Source: Eunapius fragilis (Eukaryota > Porifera > Demospongiae > Spongillida > Spongillidae). From it: a stretch of DNA of 64,000 bases. Positions 58,106-64,000 of the stretch are shown here, one piece after another (within the stretch, counting starts at the first letter, position 1; each line of letters starts with the position of its first letter). A program made the position numbers and the translations under genes. Below the pieces are notes generated by a model. The model made no database searches and was not told the origin of the DNA. It saw only the letters and a list, made by a program, of their open reading frames with translations. The stretch is taken from positions 4,010,711 to 4,074,710 of the forward strand of contig OY811979.1 of the NCBI GenBank assembly GCA_963681505.1. The letters run 5' to 3'.

Positions 58106-58920
58106 TAGCCTCGTACCCAGACCATCAGTCCCACATCTGCGATGGATTACATCACCGCTACGTGGAAAGATGGTCTGGTGCATAGATCGAACTTTTTGGT
58201 TCTGTGGATCCTCAAGTGTTACGCAATCCTTGTGTCGTCACATAAATGGGGTGTCATTTTGTGTCGTCATGTACTAATTATAGTGTCCTGGCTCAAAACA
58301 GAGATAATATATTATCTCTGCTCAAAACAAAGAGAGAACGTACATAATTTCCACCGCGCGCCTAGTGCAAATTAGGAAGCACACCCAACAGGCACATGTC
58401 CTTTTACGACTGTGGCATGAGAAACGTATACCTTAAACTCCTAAAACAATCTAGTTCCAGAAAGCACGCAGGAAGCAGCTGCTCCAAAAGTTAGAAAGGA
58501 ACGTTGAGGCTGAGGTTTGCGAGGTGGTAGGGGCAGCTAGGAGGCCTGTCGCCTATCCCGTTCTCATCGAGTTTGTAGCCGTGAGTAGTCGCGGGCGCGT
58601 CCTTGTCATTGTAACGCTCCTGCCCACGATGAAGGCTTGTTTGCTACCCGAGCGGAGGTATTAAAAGTCACCCTCGAACGCTGCTCGAACTCATGATGTC
58701 GCTAGCAATTACACTCGTAATTAAGTAGCACTGTGACGTCAGTACGTGCTGCAATCTGATTGGTCCTCCGAAATCGAGGAAAGTTAGAACCAAAAAGTTC
58801 AATCTATGCACCAGACCAGAGATAATCTATATATTATCTCTGACCAGACCATCTTTCCACGTAAGCCGGGTGATGTAATCCATCCGCAGCTGTCGGATTG
58901 ATGGTCTGGGTACGAGACTA
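58106..58920. mobile_element. Mutator-like MITE (family M), 815 bp
   Basis: The ends are TAGCCTCGTACCCAGACCAT and its partner ATGGTCTGGGTACGAGACTA. The flanks ATATATGAT (58097-58105) and ATATCTGAT (58921-58929) are a 9-bp duplication with one difference. The inner arm matches (ATGGATTACATCACC, AAAGATGGTCTGG, AACTTTTTGGTTCT) reach about 95 bp. The central part (58200-58790) is unique, with an ATAATATATTAT palindrome. No gene is visible. Confidence 0.88.
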
Positions 58921-58959
58921 ATATCTGATACCTGAAGATGTCCTTCCATGAGATTCTAA

Positions 58960-59110
58960 AGCGATTGGCATAACTTGCGCTCTTTAAAACCATTCCTATC
59001 CCGAGTTGTACTCGCGCGAGAATTAGACAACGACGACAAAAGAATTGGCCTGGGGACGAACGAGCTTTTTTGTTCTCTTGAAGCGAACAGTTTTAAGACT
59101 GGAACAAAAC
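58960..59110. repeat. dispersed repeat, partner of 20751-20930
   Basis: AAAGCGATTGGCATAACTTG, CATTCCTATCCCGAGTTGTACT and GGGGACGAACGAGCTTTTTTGT follow the order of the copy near 20751. 59111-59490 holds no recognised feature. Confidence 0.5.
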
Positions 59111-59491
59111 ATTTAAATCACCGTCTTTGCCTTCTGGTTCGATAGGAACAAAGAGCTACACTATCCGTTTCTTGGTACGCGAATTATACGCTGGTCACTT
59201 TTTTAATGATTTCACGACCCGGGTCAATTCCTATATATTTCAGTTTGGGAAAGCAAAACATAGCTTCCCATTAACATGTACACAATCAATGTACAAAATC
59301 AATGTTTTGTGACCTCAGTAATTATTGTATTCCACAGTTTTTATAAAACGAAAAATCGAGTTGCCATGCACCCTTCAATAAGATTTGCCGCACATTGGTA
59401 CACGTTTTCACGCCATTTGTTTTTTTTCCATTACATAGACATTTCTTGTTCTGAACAATGTTCGGTTACTGGCGCCGCCATCTTGAGCCGG

Positions 59492-60644
59492 TGTCATAGT
59501 CGCCAATGACTCCCCTAAAGCCGGTCATTCGCGCATTTGACTCCCCAGTCATTCACGCCTATGCATACATGACTCCCCCCTGATAAAAGTGACTCCCGGG
59601 AGTTATTACAGCCTTAGGCATGATTAACTTCCCGTCGATCTTGCCAAGGCGTACATGTATATGCATGTATATTATTCTCCTGTTATCTGCCTAGACAAAA
59701 TCGACTCCTGCCTTGGGAAGGTTGAAGTTGGAGCTAATGCATATTGAACACTGACAAAGACAAATAATATCACAGTCTGCTTGCTACTTATATTACAGAT
59801 CGACAATTCATGCACAACCATGATGCAGGAACACTTTTTTGCTGAATGTTAATAATTTCATGCAACGGAAATGGTACCACTGTTGGCATTGATATATCAC
59901 ACTGTATTACATTGTAATCAGATGATTCTGGCAGCCTACATGTGCATATCAAATGTATATCATACATACACACGAAGTCACCAACCTGGTGCCAAACATT
60001 TGGCATTGCATAGAACAATAGGATGCAGCTTCGCATTAGACTTTAAAAACTTAGCGTTAGTTCTCTGACACTTGTCGCAGTGTTGTACAAATATCCTAAT
60101 ATCTTCATTGATGTTTTTCCAGAAGAAGCGACTGGATATTTTTGAATGGTTTTTATCTCTGCCTAAGTGGCTTCCTACAATGTTACGTGTACAAATACAG
60201 GTATAATATTATCGTACAGGCTGAATAATATATACGTTCAGTTTTACCTTCAATCCCAGCATGGCATGACTTGAGAATGCATCTTTTTTCGTATTCAGTT
60301 CTAACACAAATCTTCCACCCTTCCCCATCACCTTCGCCTTTCTTTACTCTTTTGAAATAGAGCACTCCACAGTTGAACTTGACGTTTTTGCATTTGCGTC
60401 TTAGATTGGCCTTATCTCCCTTCGAAAATCCCTCAGCCGGGATATTGATTCCTAAGCAGGTAATCCTCGACAACACTGAATTCGTCCTTGTCCATGAGAG
60501 CGAGCTTTCTCATTTCAACAACTACACGTGGCTATGGAATTCACGTGGGGAGTCATATATGCCTAGGAGGAGGAGTCATTTACACCTTAGGCGTTAATGA
60601 CCGGGGGAGTCATTTATGCCTGGGAGTCATTTATGCCTCTGACA
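59492..60644. mobile_element. Ginger-like DNA transposon, decayed
   Basis: The ends are TGTCATAG at the left and CTCTGACA at the right, matching the TGTNR ends of Ginger elements. The left flank is CCGG (59488-59491), the known Ginger target; the right flank is CCTA (60645-60648), so the duplication is imperfect. Each end carries several inverted GGGAGTCATTTATGCC-type subterminal repeats. The interior encodes part of a gypsy-like integrase on the minus strand, which is what defines this class. Confidence 0.65.
59990..60476 (-). pseudogene. Ginger/GIN-type integrase, zinc-binding region, spliced
   Basis: The first exon (to 60247) ends WKICVRTEYEKRCILKSCHA-GIE. A 72-bp GT-AG intron (60246-60175) follows in phase. 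The second exon reads SHLGRDKNHSKISSRFFW, NINEDIRIFVQHCDKCQRTN and AKLHPI. The two His and the C-x2-C make the H2C2 zinc site of gypsy-like integrases. It then continues toward VWHQVGDF, the start of the catalytic core, and the DDE residues are not seen. The surrounding TGTCA ends make a Ginger transposon more likely than a gypsy retroelement. Confidence 0.65.
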
Positions 60645-60755
60645 CCTAATGGTTGTCATAACAGAAAAACGGCTGGTAGCTTACTAAATAATTCGACTAT
60701 ACTTAGGTTTATTAACTCACAAATGTTAACGGACTATTTTACTGGGCTTAATTGG

Positions 60756-60978
60756 CAGGGGCAGATCCAGTATTTTGGTAAGGGGCCGGGGTTCGAATTT
60801 TATGACCTGAAAAAATTAGCCCTGGTTGAGTACGAAAATGGGGGTGGGGGTGGGGGAGGGAAGGGGGGAGTTATTCGAAATACAAGAACTGAGACGCGAG
60901 TCGCCGAAGTGGCGCTCCGATTCTAATTTTATGTCGCTTCATAACAGTTCAAATTTGTCCAACCCCACGGATCCGCTT
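60756..60978. mobile_element. decayed MITE with CAGGGGCAGATCCAG end
   Basis: The left end CAGGGGCAGATCCAG and a right ACGGATCCGCTTGG are a weakened version of the ends at 13453 and 13733. A G-rich stretch (60838-60872) lies inside, as in the other copies. Confidence 0.45.
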
Positions 60979-62509
60979 GGGTAACATGTCACTTATGCGA
61001 ACAGTCTGCTTTGCGAACAGCTAATTATAAACGGCTGACAACATTTGTGACCTGTCGAATTTTGTGACCACGCCAGCTAGCGTGTACAGTCAGAGATAAT
61101 ATACCGGTAAGGGAAATGTCGTTTATTAATAAACAAGATAGAACGACTAATTAGATAGCGCTATTTAGATTAGTCTAGAAGTTGTATATTGAAGTGGGGG
61201 TGCCTGATGTGGGAGGTGTGGCTGTGCTGGGAGCCCCCACTGCATGGGGGAGTTGCAGACCCTCTTGTAGCTACTGATCCTGTTCTGGGAGCAGATGAAA
61301 GAGGGGAGAGGGGGGCACACCAACATCTAATCCCTCCTGACTGACCTGGAACCGCTTTATGAACTTTTTGCTGCCTCTTTGTGGGAATCTAAAGTTACCC
61401 TATGTTTACCTCGAATTAGAGATCCTGATGAGACTTGCAACTACGTTAGATGCAGCTTGAACGTTTGAACAATAAAGTATCACTATTCAGCTTTTTTTCA
61501 ATTTCCTTTTTCTACCACTCTGAAAATATGTACTGGGTCACACTGAATGTGTTTCATTGATTTTTTTAACCCATCAAAACCCCCTGTACATACCCCCTTG
61601 ATGTTCCCGCATGCTGTCATGAATGGTTAAAATAGAAGATTGCATATGCAGAAACAAGGTCAAGGTTTTCACTCTTGAAATCATCAATACACTTCTCCTA
61701 ATCAGCAGCAGTCTTCATACTAACATGAAATACAATTTAAAATGCAATTTGGTAACCAAATCTTAAACCTATTCCATCGATTTCTCAGGTGCACTATATG
61801 GGTCTGGGGACCAAACCACCCATAAAACAAGCCTTGCGCATCATCCAAGAGTTACGAAAATTTAAGGACTTGACTTGTAGTGCTCAAGATACATGTAACT
61901 GAACTCTAAATTCCAGCCTCTCAAAGGATTAGGTGCTTTTTAATTAGAATCGCTCGACACAGAACCTTCGCGGTTGAAAGAACGATGCTGTGTTTTGTTA
62001 AATTCAAATGCAGAAAACACTTCTTAAGGCATATTAGTGTTTTCAGATAATATGGGTGCACCTGACGCCAGTATCAAACGAATAGACACATCTCATCGTA
62101 TGACCCCTTGCGCATCAACCGAAATTGATACCATTTTAAAGACAGCTAGATAATGACCCTTCCTAAGTGGTGAAAACGTATTTTTCCCTGCCTCTTAACA
62201 TATGAAGAAAATGTTCAGCTTATAAAAAGTACCCATTTTTCAATGTGCGAAGGTAACTAGATGAGTAAATTACGATCTGTTCCAATAGCATCAATTCATA
62301 GTACACTTACTCAACTACTATAGGAACACAGCAGAGTTCAAAATTGCAGTTAAACCAACACAAACGAGCTTCCTTTTTCGCACGGTGCGCACTTTCAATA
62401 GACAAATCCAGTCGCAATTTTCATCGCTTTATTAGATCATCATTTTTTGGTACGCGTACGTTAAATGTTCAAGTACCTAGTATAAGCGTTGAAACAGACA
62501 ACCACTTTG
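60979..62509. other. no gene recognised
   Basis: Unique sequence without repeats or open frames of note. I see no exon chain. Confidence 0.4.
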
Positions 62510-62518
62510 AAAGTATAT

Positions 62519-63215
62519 AATGCCGTGAGTGCTACTGACAAAGAAAATGACATGAGGCATATCCCACTGTATCCCACATGGCACGACACATCAAGTATTA
62601 TAAATCCACTGGGTTAGAGCAAGGATTAATCCTTGGTTCGAGCTACTAGCTGGTTCAAGTAGACAACATATTGTGTGCACGCATGATTTCTGAATGTTTG
62701 GTCCATACTCTAGCAACCAGAAGTCCCAGAGCTGGTTTGACTTTTTTCGCGTATATATGGGTAAAACTGCACTTCTACGCATTCATTAGCAGCGGTGCAG
62801 TCATGTCATGTATTGTCTTGCATAATCAGTGCACAATCTTTTAATTAATCGCAGACTATGACGGCATAATTGGATCACAATTTACCGCATGCATGCATGG
62901 ATAATGCTCGTAACTAGTAAGAATAGCATGTGGAAATTGTAACTGAGCATTGTCCGAGGTTACCAGGCTGTCAATTGAGTCCTACATGAAACAGTCAACC
63001 ACTTCTAAAGTAATGCCGCGAGTGCTACTGACAATGAGAATGACATGAGGCATATCCTATGGGGCTCGACACATCAAGTATTATAAATCCACTGGGTTCG
63101 AGCAAGGATTGCAATGGAATCCTTGGTTCGAGCTACTAGTTGATTCAAGTAGACAACATACTGCATGTGTGCATGCATGATTTCTGAATGTTTGGACCTC
63201 CATATTCTAGCACGC
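62519..63215. repeat. two direct copies of a 200-bp segment
   Basis: The segment from AATGCCGTGAGTGCTACTGAC at 62519 to about 62735 recurs from 63013 to 63225 (AATGCCGCGAGTGCTACTGAC), about 490 bp apart. It includes CACATCAAGTATTATAAATCC and CAAGTAGACAACATA in both. Small indels separate them. It may be a local tandem duplication. Confidence 0.85.
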
Positions 63216-63225
63216 AGAAGTCATT

Positions 63226-63600
63226 ATTCATTTTTATCAACTGACTTTTCAATCCATGTATGTGTGGGCGCATCGCAGTAGTAGTAGTATCGTAGTGCCA
63301 CACCCTCTTGGCACGCTGTATTGTAAATGTACACTTTAAAAAGTTATTTTACCATTAAATCAGTTACATGTGCACGTGAGCAAATAGACGTCATGAATTA
63401 TTAATTATAGATGATATTTATAATATCTGCGTCATCTTTTAAATACAGCGTGCCGGGTTGAAATTAATTTTATTTGTCTTGATTTTAGTAAAAGGGTGCT
63501 TAATGTTTATTTCATGAAAAATGCATATTGTAATCAAATCAATTTTTAGAGTATATTAAACATCTTTGAATTTCAATGTGGAAAAAAAAAAACAAGATGA
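63226..63600. other. no gene recognised
   Basis: A/T-rich sequence with a possible hairpin around 63290-63460 (GCACGCTGTATT and AATACAGCGTGC). No coding signal. Confidence 0.5.
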
Positions 63601-63618
63601 CTACGTATGTATGGGCCA

Positions 63619-64000
63619 TTACTGGATATGTGTACTTACAGTGCAATGCACTTCTGAGTAGGAACAGTGCTGGAGATGATACTTCAAACCACTCTTGGTC
63701 ACATATTCCTTGTCACATCCTTCAGAGGGACAGATTAACTTCTTACCAATATTGTGGACAACCATGTGTGTCTTCAGATCTTCTTTTCGACCAAATGCCT
63801 TCCCACATTCAGAACACTGATAGTTCTTTTCTTGTGTATGGATAGCCATGTGTGTCTTCAGGTGTCTCTTCATAGAGTTTCTAAACCCAAATGCCTTTCC
63901 ACATTCAGAACACTGATAGTTCTTTTCTTGCGTATGGACAACCATGTGTCTCTTCAGATCATATTCTTGACCAAATGCCTTCCCACATTCAGAACACTGA
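63619..64000 (-). CDS. C2H2 zinc-finger protein, 3' part
   Basis: The minus strand, entering from the right edge, encodes tandem C2H2 fingers with the consensus YQCSECGKAFG...LK.H. Linkers are HTQEKN in place of the usual HTGEKP. Two full fingers and one partly out of the window are regular. One carries an extra H (HLKTHMAIH). The last (CPSEGCDKEYV...YHLQHC) ends in Cys, a C2HC variant. A strong donor, GTAAGT, occurs at 63639, before the in-frame stop at 63619, so the exon may splice there and the protein continue. It probably acts as a DNA-binding nuclear protein. The repeats at DNA level are very similar, as in expanding finger families. Confidence 0.85.
   Translation of the reverse strand, partial: QCSECGKAFGQEYDLKRHMVVHTQEKNYQCSECGKAFGFRNSMKRHLKTHMAIHTQEKNYQCSECGKAFGRKEDLKTHMVVHNIGKKLICPSEGCDKEYVTKSGLKYHLQHCSYSEVHCTVSTHIQ

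Noticed and set aside
62600..62660. tRNA-like GGTTCGAGC text (also near 63105)
   Set aside because: Only the T-loop-like box matches; no A box or acceptor stem can be folded at the right distance.

Overview
This is a eukaryotic, metazoan-type genomic window, most likely from a sponge (demosponge). There are GT-AG introns, long microsatellites and minisatellites, a multi-exon Ig-domain membrane protein, a C2H2 zinc-finger gene, and many transposon relics. Two families look sponge-like from my recollection only (no search was run): the long RLE-type retroelement with an N-terminal Cys cluster and a YLDD reverse transcriptase, and the Helitron with 15-residue basic repeats and a DDPEFPCC motif. 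There is no operon structure and no rRNA, tRNA or CRISPR that I can support. Most of the window is mobile DNA, much of it nested.

Layout, left to right. 1-1200 is an almost pure (ATGT)n array, followed by the 3' part of an RLE-type LINE on the plus strand (1237-2276). A second, fuller LINE of similar type lies on the minus strand (9054 to 2442). It is split by a 3.2 kb CACTA element (5174-8349) with CACTG ends and a 3-bp ACA target duplication. About 10.3-10.7 kb holds a candidate small spliced gene. 11.7-13.0 kb holds relics of a Polinton-type packaging ATPase and a Ty3/gypsy pol 3' end, followed by two MITEs. A Helitron replication protein gene with an OTU-like tail occupies about 15.6-20.6 kb on the minus strand. 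A gypsy reverse transcriptase (21.0-27.2 kb) carries a 176-bp insert that itself carries a 5.3 kb CACTA element.

27.7-34.7 kb holds a tandem array, a MITE, the Ig-domain receptor gene (28.6-29.9 kb), a CACTA tnp2 transposase pseudogene (30.5-32.6 kb) and another gypsy relic (32.8-34.7 kb). 34.7-37.1 kb is a satellite whose every unit contains an 18-bp palindrome. 41.5-45.2 kb is a Mutator-like element carrying a RecQ-like helicase fragment; it sits inside a 20-bp minisatellite. 45.8-48.3 kb holds three foldback elements in a row. 48.4-58.1 kb is a 9.7 kb inverted repeat with arms of about 4 kb, mariner-like ends and a later Mutator-like insertion in one arm only. A Ginger-like integrase transposon (59.5-60.6 kb) follows, and the window ends in a zinc-finger gene that runs off the right edge.

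The only genes I regard as probable host genes are the Ig-domain receptor and the zinc-finger gene, with the small spliced gene at 10.3 kb as a candidate. The rest is a layered record of transposition. Target duplications and flanking sequences let several insertion orders be read directly.
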